The position numbers were made by a program, and so were the translations under genes. A stretch of DNA of 64,000 bases from Devosia sp. YIM 151766 (GTDB taxonomy: Bacteria > Pseudomonadota > Alphaproteobacteria > Rhizobiales > Devosiaceae): contig NZ_CP127251.1 in NCBI RefSeq assembly GCF_030285925.1, forward strand, positions 2,775,001 to 2,839,000. The letters are read 5' to 3'. Below, one piece after another: positions 12,286 through 22,067 of the stretch. Position 1 is the first letter of the stretch. The number at the start of each line of letters is the position of its first letter. Below the pieces are notes generated by a model, which did no database searches, was not told the DNA's origin, and saw nothing but the letters and a program-made list of their open reading frames with translations.

Positions 12286-13116
12286 TCAATCGCCCGGCCT
12301 CTGGAACCCGAGCGCCTGGCGGAGGGCAATGGCATTCGCGGGGGCGTGCAATTTGTCCTCGTGGACGAAATAGGCGAAGACATCGTGGCCATGGTCCCGC
12401 CAATTGGCGATGGTGCCGGCCCAATCGGCGATGTCGGCCTGCTCATAACCGTCCGCATCGGGTCGGGCCGGGCCCTGCAGCCGGCAATAGGCGAAATCGG
12501 CGGTGAGATTCCGGAAGGGATTTTCGGCGGTATCGGCGACGACGCGGGCGACATTGTAGCGGCGCAGCAGATCATCGGCTTCGGGGCTGTTGAAGCTTGG
12601 ATGCCGCGGTTCGATGGCGTGTCTTATAATGGTGACGCCATTGGCATCGAGATAAGGGGGCGTTTTGGCGCCGTCGCTCTTGCCGGCCAGAGCGAGATAG
12701 GTATCGATATCGGCGGGCAGAAGCGCGAGGAAGGCATCGAGGCCTTGGGCGTCGAAGGCAAGATTGGGCGGCAATTGCCAGACGAACGGGCCCAGCCTGT
12801 CGCCGAGAGCCAGCGGACCGGAGGCGAAGAAATTGGCCAGTTCCTGCCCGCAATTTTTAAGGCGTCTGACATGAGTCACCAATTGCGGCCCCTTGATCGA
12901 GAATTTGAACCCGTCCGGGGTCTCGCCGGCCCAGCGGGCAAAGCTGTCCGGCTTCTGATTGGCGCGGAACGTGGCGTTGATCTCGATGCTGGTGAGGCGG
13001 CTGGCCGCGTAGGACAGTTCTTTCTTCTGCACCAGGCCGGCGGGAAAGAAGGTGCCGCGCCAGGGCGCATAGACCCATCCCGCCGTACCGGTCCGTACTT
13101 CGCCGTGCTTGGCCAT
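12286..13116 (-). CDS. DUF72 domain-containing protein
   Basis: This 276-residue protein belongs to the DUF72/YecE family, a TIM-barrel-like fold of unproven function. Family hallmarks are the N-terminal GTAGWVYAPWRGTFFP, EINATFRANQKP and FKFSIKGPQLVTH, then a C-terminal AYFVHEDKLHAPANA. The ATG at 13114-13116 follows AAGGGAG. It is separated from dsbB by 85 bases on the same strand and may share a transcript with it. It is divergent from the nuclease-fold gene at 13218. Confidence 0.88.
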   Translation of the reverse strand: MAKHGEVRTGTAGWVYAPWRGTFFPAGLVQKKELSYAASRLTSIEINATFRANQKPDSFARWAGETPDGFKFSIKGPQLVTHVRRLKNCGQELANFFASGPLALGDRLGPFVWQLPPNLAFDAQGLDAFLALLPADIDTYLALAGKSDGAKTPPYLDANGVTIIRHAIEPRHPSFNSPEADDLLRRYNVARVVADTAENPFRNLTADFAYCRLQGPARPDADGYEQADIADWAGTIANWRDHGHDVFAYFVHEDKLHAPANAIALRQALGFQRPGD

Positions 13117-13217
13117 GGCGTTTCTCCCTTCGGGCCAAGCTTGAACCGATGGGCCAATATTGGCAATCGCCGGCGCACTCTTCGGCTTGGTAATCTTTTT
13201 TTGCCGTATTTTGGTGC

Positions 13218-14054
13218 ATGGTGAACCAAATCTTTCTTGGGGTCCGTCGCTTGCACCGCACCGCCATCGCTTCCCTCGCCGCCGCCTTGCTGACGGGCGC
13301 GAGCCCTGCCGCCGCCTGCGAGGGGCTGCGCATGGCGCCGGGCGGCCTGGTGACCGAAGTGGTGGACGGCGACACCGTGCTGCTCGATTCGGGGCTGGCG
13401 GTGCGGCTGATCGGCACGCAGGCGCCGAAACTGCCCCTGGGGCGCGACGATGTCTCCGCCTGGCCATTGGCGCCGGAGGCCAAGGCGGCGCTGGAAAATC
13501 TGGCGCTGCGCCGCGAGGTGCAATTGGGCTATGGCGGGGAGGAAAAGGATCGCTACGGGCGGGCGCTGGCCCATCTCTTCGTCGGCAGCGGCGACAGCCT
13601 GGTCTGGGCGCAGATGCACATGATCGAAGCGGGCCTCGCCCGGGTCTATTCCTTTCCCGACAACCGGCGCTGCCTCGATCAACTTTTAGCGGGCGAAGCC
13701 CGCGCCCGGGCGGAGCGGCTTGGCATCTGGACCGATCCCTATTACAGCGTTCGTGCGGCGGATCGCCCGGACGAGTGGCTCGACCGGGCGGGCGGTTATG
13801 AACTGGTTGAAGGACGGGTGCTGCTCGCCGACAAGAACGGCCCGCGCGTCTATCTCAATTTCGGCCGGTTCTGGAAAGAAGACTTCACCGCCGTGATCGA
13901 AGCGCCGGCGCTCCGCCTGTTCGAGCGCGACGGGCTCGATCCCTTATTGTTGGAAGGCGCGCTGGTGCGCATACGCGGATGGGTGGACGATCGGGATGGT
14001 CCGCGCATCGAAGTGACCCATCCCGAGCAGATCGAGGTTGTGGCCAGGCCATGA
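13218..14054 (+). CDS. thermonuclease-fold (SNase-like) secreted protein
   Basis: This 278-residue exported protein starts with a signal peptide (about 1-33, ending near SPAAAC). A staphylococcal-nuclease-like domain is marked by VVDGDTVLL (48-56), VRLIGTQAPK (62-71) and DRYGRALAHL (111-120). In active nucleases the third strand reads GIDAPE or similar, with a calcium-binding Asp and a catalytic Glu. Here those positions read GTQAPK, so both residues are replaced and nuclease activity is doubtful. Its stop overlaps the start of the M48 lipoprotein gene (ATGA at 14051-14054), so the two are translationally coupled. Confidence 0.85.
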   Translation: MVNQIFLGVRRLHRTAIASLAAALLTGASPAAACEGLRMAPGGLVTEVVDGDTVLLDSGLAVRLIGTQAPKLPLGRDDVSAWPLAPEAKAALENLALRREVQLGYGGEEKDRYGRALAHLFVGSGDSLVWAQMHMIEAGLARVYSFPDNRRCLDQLLAGEARARAERLGIWTDPYYSVRAADRPDEWLDRAGGYELVEGRVLLADKNGPRVYLNFGRFWKEDFTAVIEAPALRLFERDGLDPLLLEGALVRIRGWVDDRDGPRIEVTHPEQIEVVARP

Positions 14055-15529
14055 AAGCGCTTCCGGGCAAAAAGGTGCTGCGTCTGTCTGTGCTGGCGGT
14101 GAGCCTGGTGGCGCTCGCCGCCTGTTCGTCGCTGACCGGCTCCAATGTCAGCGTCGGGCGGACCGGCGATAATCCGGCGCCCAATGTCGTGCCGGCGGGC
14201 ACCGAGCCGGACGACGAAGTCATCGGCCGGCGCGAGCATCCGCGCATCATTGCCGCCTATGGCGGGGTCTATGAGGACCGGCAGGCCGAAATCATGGTGG
14301 CGCGGATCGTCGGCAGGCTCCTGGCCGCAGCCAACCAGCCCAATGCCCAGTTCCAGGTGACCATTCTCGATACCTCGGAGGTCAATGCCTTTGCCCTGCC
14401 CGGCGGCTATATCTATGTGACGCGCGGCATCCTGGCTTTGGCGTCCGACACCAGCGAGCTGGCCGCGGTGCTGGCGCACGAGATTGCCCATGTGACACTG
14501 CGCCACGCGCGGGCGCGCACCGACAAGACGCGCAATACCCAGATCGTCGACCGGGTCATTACCGGGATTTTCGGCGGCGACACCTCCACCGACGCCACCG
14601 CCAACCGCACGAGGCAATCGCTGGCCGCCTTCAGCCAGAACCAGGAATTGGAGGCCGATCGCGAGGGCATCAAATTCGCCGGCAAGGCGGGCTACGATTC
14701 CCAGGCCGCCGCGCGGTTCCTCGGAGTGATGAGCCGCTTCGCCGCCTTTTCGGCCGGCACCACCAAGGGCGATGACGGCTTCCTGTCCTCGCACCCTTCC
14801 ACTCCCTCGCGCATCGAAACCGCGATGAGCACGGCGCGCGGCATGTTCGGCAATGCCGGCGGCGGCGAAACCGACCGGGAAGGCTATCTGTCGGCCATTT
14901 CCGGCCTCGCTTTCGGCGACAGCCCGGCCCAGGGCACGATCGTGGGCCAGCGCTTCATCCATTCGGCGTCCAAATTCACCTTCTCGGTGCCGCAGGGCTA
15001 TACGCTGCAGAATTCGCAGAGCGCCGTGGTGGGCGTGGCCGGCGACGGCGAGGCCGTTCGCTTCGACAGCGCCGCAGTGCAGCCCAATATGGCGCTGACC
15101 GATTATCTGAAATCGGGCTGGATCGCCGGCCTCAAGGCCGACAGCGTCACCGCCCATAATTACAACGGCATCGACATGGCCTCGGGCCTGGCCCAGACCG
15201 ATCAATGGTTCTTCCGCGTGGCGGTGATGCGGCTCGATGGCGAAGTCTACCGGTTCATCTTCGCCGCCAAGGCCGACAGCCAGAGATTCGAGCAGGGCGC
15301 CGAGACCACGATCCAGAGCTTCCGGCGCACCGATCCCGCCGATCTCAACCAGATCAGGCAGCTCTCGATCCGGCTGGTGACCGCCAAAGCCGGCGACAAT
15401 GCCGACAATCTGGCACGGCAGATGGCCGATATCGCCGGCGGCCGGGACCTGTTCTACATTCTCAACAATCTGCTGCCCGGCGACCCGGTCGTGGCCGGGC
15501 AACGCTACAAGATCGTGGCGCCGCGCTGA
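14051..15529 (+). CDS. M48 family metalloprotease, lipoprotein
   Basis: This 492-residue peptidase is related to BepA/YfgC, periplasmic zinc proteases that act in outer-membrane protein quality control. The lipobox VALAAC gives a lipidated C25. The zinc motif HEIAH is at 143-147 and the third ligand is in ELEADREG near 203. The C-terminal third (about 290-492) is typical of the hyphomicrobial form and ends in VAGQRYKIVAPR, which resembles a LysM tail. The ATG overlaps the upstream stop codon, so it forms an operon with the nuclease-fold gene. It converges with mutT. Confidence 0.9.
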   Translation: MKALPGKKVLRLSVLAVSLVALAACSSLTGSNVSVGRTGDNPAPNVVPAGTEPDDEVIGRREHPRIIAAYGGVYEDRQAEIMVARIVGRLLAAANQPNAQFQVTILDTSEVNAFALPGGYIYVTRGILALASDTSELAAVLAHEIAHVTLRHARARTDKTRNTQIVDRVITGIFGGDTSTDATANRTRQSLAAFSQNQELEADREGIKFAGKAGYDSQAAARFLGVMSRFAAFSAGTTKGDDGFLSSHPSTPSRIETAMSTARGMFGNAGGGETDREGYLSAISGLAFGDSPAQGTIVGQRFIHSASKFTFSVPQGYTLQNSQSAVVGVAGDGEAVRFDSAAVQPNMALTDYLKSGWIAGLKADSVTAHNYNGIDMASGLAQTDQWFFRVAVMRLDGEVYRFIFAAKADSQRFEQGAETTIQSFRRTDPADLNQIRQLSIRLVTAKAGDNADNLARQMADIAGGRDLFYILNNLLPGDPVVAGQRYKIVAPR

Positions 15530-15536
15530 CCAACCG

Positions 15537-15947
15537 TCACAGGAGGTCGCAAAGCGCCGCGATCAGCGGCTCGTCCGCCGGCGGCATGGCATAATCGCGC
15601 AGGAGCTGCGGCCTGACCCATTTGAGGGCGGCATGTTCGAGCGCCTGCGGGGTTCCCTGCCATTTGCGGCAGACATAAAGCGGCATCAGCAGGTGGACAT
15701 TCTCGTAGGCATGGCTGGCAAAGGAGACCGGCGCCAGGCAGGCCTGCCTGGTTTCGACCGCCAGTTCCTCGCGCAATTCGCGGATCAGGGCGGCCTCGGG
15801 CGTCTCGCCCGGCTCGAGCTTGCCGCCGGGGAATTCCCACAGTCCCGCCATGGCCTTGCCCTCGGGGCGCTGGGCGATCAGCACGCGGCGGTCGGCATCG
15901 ACCAGGGCGCAGGCAACAACGAGCAGCAGCGGCTTTTCGGACATCAT
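15537..15947 (-). CDS. mutT: 8-oxo-dGTP diphosphatase MutT (Nudix)
   Basis: This 136-residue Nudix hydrolase sanitises the nucleotide pool by removing oxidised dGTP. The Nudix box runs over residues 41-63 with the pattern G-x5-E-x7-RELREE. The GLWEFPGGK motif is typical of MutT rather than of other Nudix families. Two consecutive ATG codons are available (15945-15947 and 15942-15944). It starts only 2 bases after the argJ stop, so translation is coupled to argJ. This argJ-mutT order next to secA is common in Hyphomicrobiales. Confidence 0.92.
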   Translation of the reverse strand: MMSEKPLLLVVACALVDADRRVLIAQRPEGKAMAGLWEFPGGKLEPGETPEAALIRELREELAVETRQACLAPVSFASHAYENVHLLMPLYVCRKWQGTPQALEHAALKWVRPQLLRDYAMPPADEPLIAALCDLL

Positions 15948-15949
15948 GG

Positions 15950-17185
15950 CTAGCTGCGATAATCGCCGTTGATACTGATATAACCATGGGTGAGGTCGCA
16001 GGTATAGACGGTCGCGCCCCCCTCCCCCAGGCCGAGGCTGACGGTCAGCTCCAGATCTTCGCCTTTCATATAGGCGCTGGTGGCGGCTTCGTCGTAGCCG
16101 GGCGCGCGCTCGCCATCCCTGGCCACCACCAGGTCACCGAAGCGGATGGCCAGCCGGTCGCGGTCGGCGGGTTCGCCGGCCTTGCCCACCGCCATGACGA
16201 CCCGGCCCCAATTGGCGTCTTCGCCGGCAATGGCGGTCTTCACCAGGGGAGAATCGGCAATGGCCTTGGCGATGCGGAAGGCGCTGCCATTGGAAACCGC
16301 GCCTTCGACGTGAATGGCGACCTGCTTGGTGGCGCCTTCACCGTCGCGGACCACGTGGATGGCGAGTTCGAACAGCACATCGGCGAGCGCCTGGCCGAAG
16401 ATTTCGGCGCGGGGATCATCGAGGCTGTTGATGGCGTCCACCGGGGCCTTGCCGGTGGCGAAGGCGAGCAGGGTATCGGAGGTGGAGGTGTCGCTGTCGA
16501 CGGTGATGGCGTTGAAGCTGGTCTGGTTGTGCCTGGCGAGCAATGCCTGAAGGACGGGAGCGGCGATGGGCATGTCGGTGACGACGAAAGCCAGCATGGT
16601 GGCCATGTCCGGCGCGATCATGCCCGAGCCCTTGGCGATGCCGTTGATCCTGACCTCGACGCCGTCGATCTCCAGCACGGCGCCGGAGAGCTTGGGATAG
16701 GTATCGGTGGTCATGATGGCCCTGGCCGGCTCGATCCAGGGCGTTTCGGCCAGGCGGGTAGCGGTTTCATCGAGCACGCCGACAAATTTGCCGGGATCGA
16801 GCGGCTCGCCAATGACGCCGGTGGAGGCGAGGAAGATTTCGGCGGTGGTGCATCCAAGGGCCCTGGCGGCGATTTCGGCCGTCATTTCGACGCTGTGCCT
16901 GCCCTTGATCCCGGTAAAGGCATTGGCATTGCCCGAATTGACCACCAGGCCGCGCGCGAGGCCGCCCGGCAGGTTGGCCCGGCACCAGTCGACGGCGGCG
17001 GAAGAGCACTTGGAGCGGGTGAGGACGCCGGTGACGATGGTGCCCTCGTCAAAGGCCATCAGCAATATGTCAGTGCGGTTCTTATACTTGATGCCCGCCT
17101 CGGCGGTGGCGAAGCGCACGCCGGCAATGGGGGGCAGATCCGGATAGGTTTTGGGGGCAAGGGGGGAAACCGGAAGGGCGGCCAT
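15950..17185 (-). CDS. argJ: bifunctional glutamate N-acetyltransferase / amino-acid acetyltransferase ArgJ
   Basis: This arginine-biosynthesis enzyme transfers the acetyl group of N-acetylornithine to glutamate. It has 411 residues. The self-cleavage site is visible in [14 protein letters not shown], with the nucleophilic Thr at about 195, so the chain should split into alpha and beta subunits. The ATG at 17183-17185 follows AAGG at about 9 bases; a TTG further upstream is less likely. It lies downstream of the secA terminator on the same strand, so it probably has its own promoter in the 70-base gap. It is followed directly by mutT. Confidence 0.95.
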   Translation of the reverse strand: MAALPVSPLAPKTYPDLPPIAGVRFATAEAGIKYKNRTDILLMAFDEGTIVTGVLTRSKCSSAAVDWCRANLPGGLARGLVVNSGNANAFTGIKGRHSVEMTAEIAARALGCTTAEIFLASTGVIGEPLDPGKFVGVLDETATRLAETPWIEPARAIMTTDTYPKLSGAVLEIDGVEVRINGIAKGSGMIAPDMATMLAFVVTDMPIAAPVLQALLARHNQTSFNAITVDSDTSTSDTLLAFATGKAPVDAINSLDDPRAEIFGQALADVLFELAIHVVRDGEGATKQVAIHVEGAVSNGSAFRIAKAIADSPLVKTAIAGEDANWGRVVMAVGKAGEPADRDRLAIRFGDLVVARDGERAPGYDEAATSAYMKGEDLELTVSLGLGEGGATVYTCDLTHGYISINGDYRS

Positions 17186-17255
17186 AATGGAGAACCTTGT
17201 GGGCAAGTCTATTGCGATTGGATGTGCCCGAAAGGTGCGGCAGGCGCAAGATGCT

Positions 17256-17283
17256 AGAAAAAAGGCGGCTCGAAGCCGCCCTT
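17256..17283 (-). terminator. Rho-independent terminator after secA
   Basis: On the minus strand GGCGGCT and AGCCGCC pair around a short loop containing TTCG, and the stem is followed by six T residues. It lies about 20 bases past the secA stop and separates secA from argJ. Confidence 0.85.
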
Positions 17284-17300
17284 TCGCATTCTCTTAAAAG

Positions 17301-20000
17301 TCAGGCGAAGGCACCGTGGCAATGCTTGAACTTCTTGCCCGAGCCGCAGGGACAGGGGGCATTGCGGGAAACGCCCTGGAGCAGTTTGGGGTCGATGGGC
17401 GGCAGGCCGTCGCGGCTGGCAACGGCATCGCCGCCGGCATCATTCTCGCCGGTGGTCGGATCGATATGGGTCGAGGTCAGCCGGTTCATGTCGGGGGCCT
17501 GGGGCGGCGGCGGCTCCTGGCGGAGCTGCAACTCGATATGGCTGAGCTGTGTGGTCACCAATTCGCGCAAATTGCCCAGCATGGCCTGGAACAGCTCATA
17601 GGCTTCCTGCTTGTATTCGTTGAGCGGGTCGCGCTGGGCGACGCCGCGCCAGCCGACGACCTTGGACAAGTGGTCGAGCATGACCAGATGCTCGCGCCAG
17701 AGCCCGTCCACCGATTGCAGCAGGATGGATTTCTCCACCTGGCGCATGATCGAGGCCGAGTATTTTTCTTCCTTGGCCTGCATCACCGCGTCGGCGGCCT
17801 GGCCGATGCGCTCCTCGACGGCCTCGGCGTCGATGCCATCCTCGGCGGCCCATTCGGCGGCGGGAATGTCGATATTGAGATAGGTCTTGGCCGCGGCGGC
17901 GAGCTGCTCGGTATTCCATTGTTCGGGATAGGCGCGGGGCGGAATGGCCTTGGCCACGACATTGCCGACCACGTCATGGCGCATCTCGGCAATGGTTTCG
18001 CTGACATCCTCGGCATCCATGAATTCGAGACGCTGCTCGAAGATCACCTTGCGCTGATCGTTCATCACATCGTCGTATTTGAGGATGTTCTTGCGGATGT
18101 CGAAATTGCGGGCCTCGACCTTGCCCTGGGCGCGCTCGATCGCCTTGGTCACCCAGGGATGGGTGATGCTCTCGCCCTGTTCGAGCCCCAGCTTCCCGAG
18201 CATGGAATCCATGCTCTCGATGGGGAAGATGCGCATCAGATCGTCCTGCAACGACAGGAAGAATTTCGAATGGCCGGGATCGCCCTGGCGGCCGGAGCGG
18301 CCGCGCAACTGGTTGTCGATACGGCGGGATTCGTGGCGCTCGGTGCCGATGACCATCAGGCCGCCGGCCGCGAGGGCCTGCTGCTTGTCTTCGGCGATCC
18401 GGGCCTTGATCTCCTCGATCTTGCGCTCGCGCGCTTCGCCTTCCAGGCCATCGGTCTCGCGCTCGATGCGCATTTCGAGATTGCCGCCGAGCTGAATGTC
18501 GGTGCCGCGACCGGCCATATTGGTGGCGATGGTAATGGCGCCGGGCAGGCCGGCATCGGCGACGATGAAGGCTTCCTGCTCGTGGTGACGGGCATTGAGC
18601 ACGTTCATCTGCCCGACATTCTTCTTGCGCAGGATATCGGCGAGCATTTCGCTCTTCTCGATCGAGGTCGTGCCGACGAGAACCGGCTGGCCGCGTTCCT
18701 GGCACTGCTTGATCAGATCGGCGATGGCGTCGAACTTCTCCGCCGCGGTGCGGTAGATGGCGTCGTCCTCGTCGATGCGCTGCACCGGCAGATTGGTCGG
18801 CACGGTGGTGACGCCTAGGCTGTAGATGTCGGCGAATTCCTCGGCCTCGGTCGCCGCCGTGCCGGTCATGCCGGCCAGCTTCTTGTAGAGGCGGAAATAA
18901 TTCTGGAAGGTGATCGAGGCCAGCGTCTGATTTTCGGGCTGGATCTTGACGTGTTCCTTGGCTTCGAGCGCCTGGTGCAGGCCTTCCGAATAGCGGCGCC
19001 CGGGCATCATGCGGCCGGAGAATTCGTCGATGATCACCACTTCGTCGTTGCGGACGATATAATCCTTGTCCTTGCGGAACAGCTTGTGGGCGCGCAATGC
19101 CGAATTGGCATGATGGACGAGGATGACGTTTTCCACGTCATACATGGAACCGCCCTTGAGCAGGCCCGCTTCGGCAAACGCGGCTTCGAGCTTTTCCACG
19201 CCCTGATCGGTCAGGGTCGCGGAGCGGTGCTTCTCGTCGAGTTCGTAATCGTCCTCGCCGATGGCCGGCATCAGGGCGTCGACCTTCATATAGAGATCGG
19301 AACGGTCCTCGGAGGGGCCGGAAATGATCAGCGGCGTACGGGCCTCGTCGATAAGGATGGAGTCCACTTCGTCGACGATGGCGAATTCATGCCCCCGCTG
19401 CACCATCTGGGCGCGGGTATATTTCATGTTGTCGCGCAGATAGTCGAAGCCGAACTCGTTATTGGTGCCATAGGTGATGTCGCAGGCATAGGCGGCCTTG
19501 CGCTCGGCATCGTTGAGGCCGGGCACGATCGTGCCGGTGGTCAGGCCGAGGAAAGCATAGATCTGGCCCATCCAGGCCGCGTCGCGCTTGACCAGGTAAT
19601 CGTTGACTGTGACCAGATGCGCGCCCTTGCCGGTCAGGGCATTGAGATACATCGGCAGGGTCGCCACCAGGGTCTTGCCTTCACCGGTGCGCATTTCGGC
19701 GATGGCGCGGTCGTTCAGCACCATGCCGCCGATAAGCTGAGTGTCGAAATGGCGCATGCCCAAAGCGCGCTTGGATGCCTCGCGAACGGTGGCGAAGGCG
19801 GGGACGACGAGATCGGCGAGTTTGGCGCCCTGATCCAGCCGCGCCCGGAACTCGGCGGTACGGGCCCTGAGCTCGTCATCGGTGAGCTTGGCGAGCTCGG
19901 GCTCGAGCGCATTGATCGCCGCCACCTTGCCCTGATACTGCTTGACCTGCCTGTCGGAGGGTGTCCCGAAAATCTTTCGGGCAAGCATAGCAAGTGCCAT
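17301..20000 (-). CDS. secA: preprotein translocase ATPase SecA
   Basis: This is the motor of the Sec export pathway, acting at SecYEG on the inner membrane. The 899 residues have normal length. The N-terminal [14 protein letters not shown] is followed by Walker A MRTGEGKT near 102-109 and DEVDS near 210. The preprotein crosslinking domain, helical scaffold and second nucleotide-binding domain ([10 protein letters not shown]) follow. The C-terminus ends with the zinc-binding [14 protein letters not shown] motif that contacts SecB. The ATG follows AAAAGGA. It is divergent from a secreted parvulin across a 404-base spacer, and it has its own terminator. Confidence 0.98.
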   Translation of the reverse strand: MALAMLARKIFGTPSDRQVKQYQGKVAAINALEPELAKLTDDELRARTAEFRARLDQGAKLADLVVPAFATVREASKRALGMRHFDTQLIGGMVLNDRAIAEMRTGEGKTLVATLPMYLNALTGKGAHLVTVNDYLVKRDAAWMGQIYAFLGLTTGTIVPGLNDAERKAAYACDITYGTNNEFGFDYLRDNMKYTRAQMVQRGHEFAIVDEVDSILIDEARTPLIISGPSEDRSDLYMKVDALMPAIGEDDYELDEKHRSATLTDQGVEKLEAAFAEAGLLKGGSMYDVENVILVHHANSALRAHKLFRKDKDYIVRNDEVVIIDEFSGRMMPGRRYSEGLHQALEAKEHVKIQPENQTLASITFQNYFRLYKKLAGMTGTAATEAEEFADIYSLGVTTVPTNLPVQRIDEDDAIYRTAAEKFDAIADLIKQCQERGQPVLVGTTSIEKSEMLADILRKKNVGQMNVLNARHHEQEAFIVADAGLPGAITIATNMAGRGTDIQLGGNLEMRIERETDGLEGEARERKIEEIKARIAEDKQQALAAGGLMVIGTERHESRRIDNQLRGRSGRQGDPGHSKFFLSLQDDLMRIFPIESMDSMLGKLGLEQGESITHPWVTKAIERAQGKVEARNFDIRKNILKYDDVMNDQRKVIFEQRLEFMDAEDVSETIAEMRHDVVGNVVAKAIPPRAYPEQWNTEQLAAAAKTYLNIDIPAAEWAAEDGIDAEAVEERIGQAADAVMQAKEEKYSASIMRQVEKSILLQSVDGLWREHLVMLDHLSKVVGWRGVAQRDPLNEYKQEAYELFQAMLGNLRELVTTQLSHIELQLRQEPPPPQAPDMNRLTSTHIDPTTGENDAGGDAVASRDGLPPIDPKLLQGVSRNAPCPCGSGKKFKHCHGAFA

Positions 20001-20404
20001 ATTTCTGGTCCTTTTTGTGTCGGCGGCGGGGCGGCCGGATAAGGCGGCGTGTCATATCATGGGAGCGACAGCCGGCCCATTTGCCTCGTCACAGATCGGT
20101 AAACCCCACGGGTTCCCTTGTATCAGTCCTGCACGTCCTGTGCGCGCTCAAAAGGGGCGCGGCAACAATCCATGCTCTTGAAAAGCGGGTGAGATGTAAG
20201 AGTGAGGTCCGGTCTTGTCAACGTATGCGAATTGCGCCACACCACTTGTTGTCTCAAGTATTCCGGGCATATCAGGCACAAGTGAAGACGCCGTGATCGT
20301 CTTGCGGTTCGGCACAATTTGGCCCTCTTGCCGTGCGAGCCGGAGCGGGACACCAAACTGACCATGCCGGCGCCGACGCCGCCGGCCAAGGAGACAAGCG
20401 ACCC
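20001..20404. other. divergent spacer between secA and the parvulin gene
   Basis: This 404-base region should hold two promoters. Toward the parvulin, TTGTTG and TATCAG near 20249-20275 are spaced 18 bases apart and could be a weak -35/-10. Toward secA I see no clear promoter. I found no stable terminator, repeat or credible small gene in it. Confidence 0.4.
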
Positions 20405-21289
20405 ATGCGGAAATCCAACATGCGCCTGATAGGCGCCGTCGGCCTCGCCGTCCTGCTGAGCAGCTCTGCCCTGACCGGCGCCATGGCTCAGGATGAAGCC
20501 ATCGCCAATGCCGATGCGGTGGTGGCGATGGTAGGGGATGACAGCATTACCGAGGCGGACCTGGCTTTTGCCGCCGAGGACATGGCCCAAGACCTGGCGC
20601 AGATGCCGCCTGAGGAACGCCGGGCCTTCCTGGTGCGCGTCCTGATCGACATGAAGGTGATGTCCAAGGCGGCGCGCGATGCCGGCATGGACCAGACCGA
20701 GATTTTCGCCCAGCGGCAGAAATATCTCGAAGAACGCGCCCTGCGCCGGGCCTATTTCAACGAAGCCATTGCCGGCACGATCACCGAAGAGGCGGCGCGC
20801 GCCGAATATGATGCCTTCATCCAGCAGTTCCAGCCGCAAGACGAAGTGCATGCCAGCCATATCCTGGTCGAGACCGAGGAACAGGCCGATACGCTGAAAG
20901 CGGAACTGGATGGCGGCGCCGATTTTGCGACGCTGGCGCGCGAGCACTCCATCGATCCCGGCGCCGCCAATGGCGGCGATCTCGGCTTTTTCGGCCGCGG
21001 CATGATGGTGCAACCCTTCGAGGAGGCCGCTTTCGCGCTGACCGATGCCGGCGACGTCTCCGAGCCGGTGCAATCGCAATTCGGCTGGCACATCATCCAA
21101 TTGACCGAAAAGCGCCAATCGGCGCCGCCAAGCTTCGAGCAGGTGGCGGCACAGATTCAGAACCAGCTCCTGATGCGCTCCTTCACGGCCAGGATGGATG
21201 AGCTGATGGCGGATGTCGAGATCACCATCGAGGACGCGGAACTCAAGGCCGCGTTCGAGGCGCAGGACGCCGAAGCGGACGCCGAATAA
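20405..21289 (+). CDS. periplasmic parvulin-type peptidyl-prolyl isomerase
   Basis: This 294-residue exported folding catalyst has a signal peptide at about 1-30 (cleavage after GAMAQ). A SurA-like N-terminal helical region comes next, and a PpiC rotamase domain covers about 147-242. Rotamase hallmarks are HASHILVETE, GGDLGFFGRG and FGWHIIQL. A short acidic tail ends the protein. The ATG at 20405 follows AAGGAGA at a rather long distance; a second ATG at 20420 is possible. It is divergent from secA, a layout common in this order, which fits a role in folding freshly exported proteins. Confidence 0.9.
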   Translation: MRKSNMRLIGAVGLAVLLSSSALTGAMAQDEAIANADAVVAMVGDDSITEADLAFAAEDMAQDLAQMPPEERRAFLVRVLIDMKVMSKAARDAGMDQTEIFAQRQKYLEERALRRAYFNEAIAGTITEEAARAEYDAFIQQFQPQDEVHASHILVETEEQADTLKAELDGGADFATLAREHSIDPGAANGGDLGFFGRGMMVQPFEEAAFALTDAGDVSEPVQSQFGWHIIQLTEKRQSAPPSFEQVAAQIQNQLLMRSFTARMDELMADVEITIEDAELKAAFEAQDAEADAE

Positions 21290-21317
21290 GCGCCGGATCA
21301 GCCTGTATTTTCAAAAG

Positions 21318-21341
21318 CCCGGCAGCGATGCCGGGTTTTTT
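21318..21341 (+). terminator. Rho-independent terminator after the parvulin gene
   Basis: CCCGGCA (21318-21324) and TGCCGGG (21329-21335) pair around the loop GCGA and are followed by six T residues. It starts 29 bases after the stop codon. Confidence 0.85.
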
Positions 21342-21343
21342 CT

Positions 21344-22000
21344 TCAGCAGGTGACGCGGATTTCGGCATAGCCGGTCAAGCCCTCGTCACCGCTGGAGGT
21401 GACGCTGATTGAGCAAGGGCTGTCCGGCAGCAGGATCGAGCCGCCCGAGGCTATGGTGGTGCCGTCGAGCAGCATGACATAGCCATTGGCCACCTGGGCG
21501 ATATCGATCGCCGCCGATTGCCCGCATACCGGATAGCTATCGCCTTCGGCCACCAGAATGCGCATGCCCGGGGGCAGGCAATCCTCGTCGCCAGGCGCGG
21601 GACCGGTCGGCGCATTGACCGCGGCGGCGGGCGCGGGATCGCGGCGCCAATCCTGCTCCAGCACGGCGACGCGATTGGCCAGCTCGATCAAGCCTGTCTG
21701 ATCCATCGCGCCACTATTGCGCCCATAGAGCTCCAGGCTCACCCGCAATTGGGCAATTTCGGAGGCGATGCGCCGGCTCTCGCTCCGGGCTTCCGTGTAC
21801 GTCCATGCCGCCGCCGCAAATCCCGCCAGGCCGGTCAGGAGGCCGAGCAAACCCAGCCAGATCGCCAGCCGGCCTCCCGGTCTCCGGGAAGCGGCGGAAG
21901 AAAAACCATTATCCGGGTCCGCGGAGCGGCTGGGCCGCATGTCGGGCGTCAGCGTGATCTGGGCGCCGTCATCGGGGCGCTCGCCTTCTGCCTGTTGCAC
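21344..22000 (-). CDS. conserved hypothetical single-pass membrane protein
   Basis: I do not recognise a named family. The 218-residue protein has a polar N-terminus (about 1-42), one transmembrane helix (LAIWLGLLGLLTGLAGFAAA, about 45-64) and a short coiled-coil-like stretch (SRRIASEIAQLRVSLELY). A Pro/Ala-rich linker leads to a C-terminal domain of about 75 residues with four cysteines, which may form disulfides outside the membrane. The start is GTG at 21998-22000, chosen because GAGAGGT lies just upstream. It probably sits in an operon with the L,D-transpeptidase lipoprotein gene upstream, so a cell-envelope role is plausible. Confidence 0.7.
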   Translation of the reverse strand: MQQAEGERPDDGAQITLTPDMRPSRSADPDNGFSSAASRRPGGRLAIWLGLLGLLTGLAGFAAAAWTYTEARSESRRIASEIAQLRVSLELYGRNSGAMDQTGLIELANRVAVLEQDWRRDPAPAAAVNAPTGPAPGDEDCLPPGMRILVAEGDSYPVCGQSAAIDIAQVANGYVMLLDGTTIASGGSILLPDSPCSISVTSSGDEGLTGYAEIRVTC

Positions 22001-22067
22001 GTGACCTCTCCGATTGGGCGCCGCCGGGCCATCCCATCAAAGTGGGGCCGAACTTTGGCCCGCCGGA

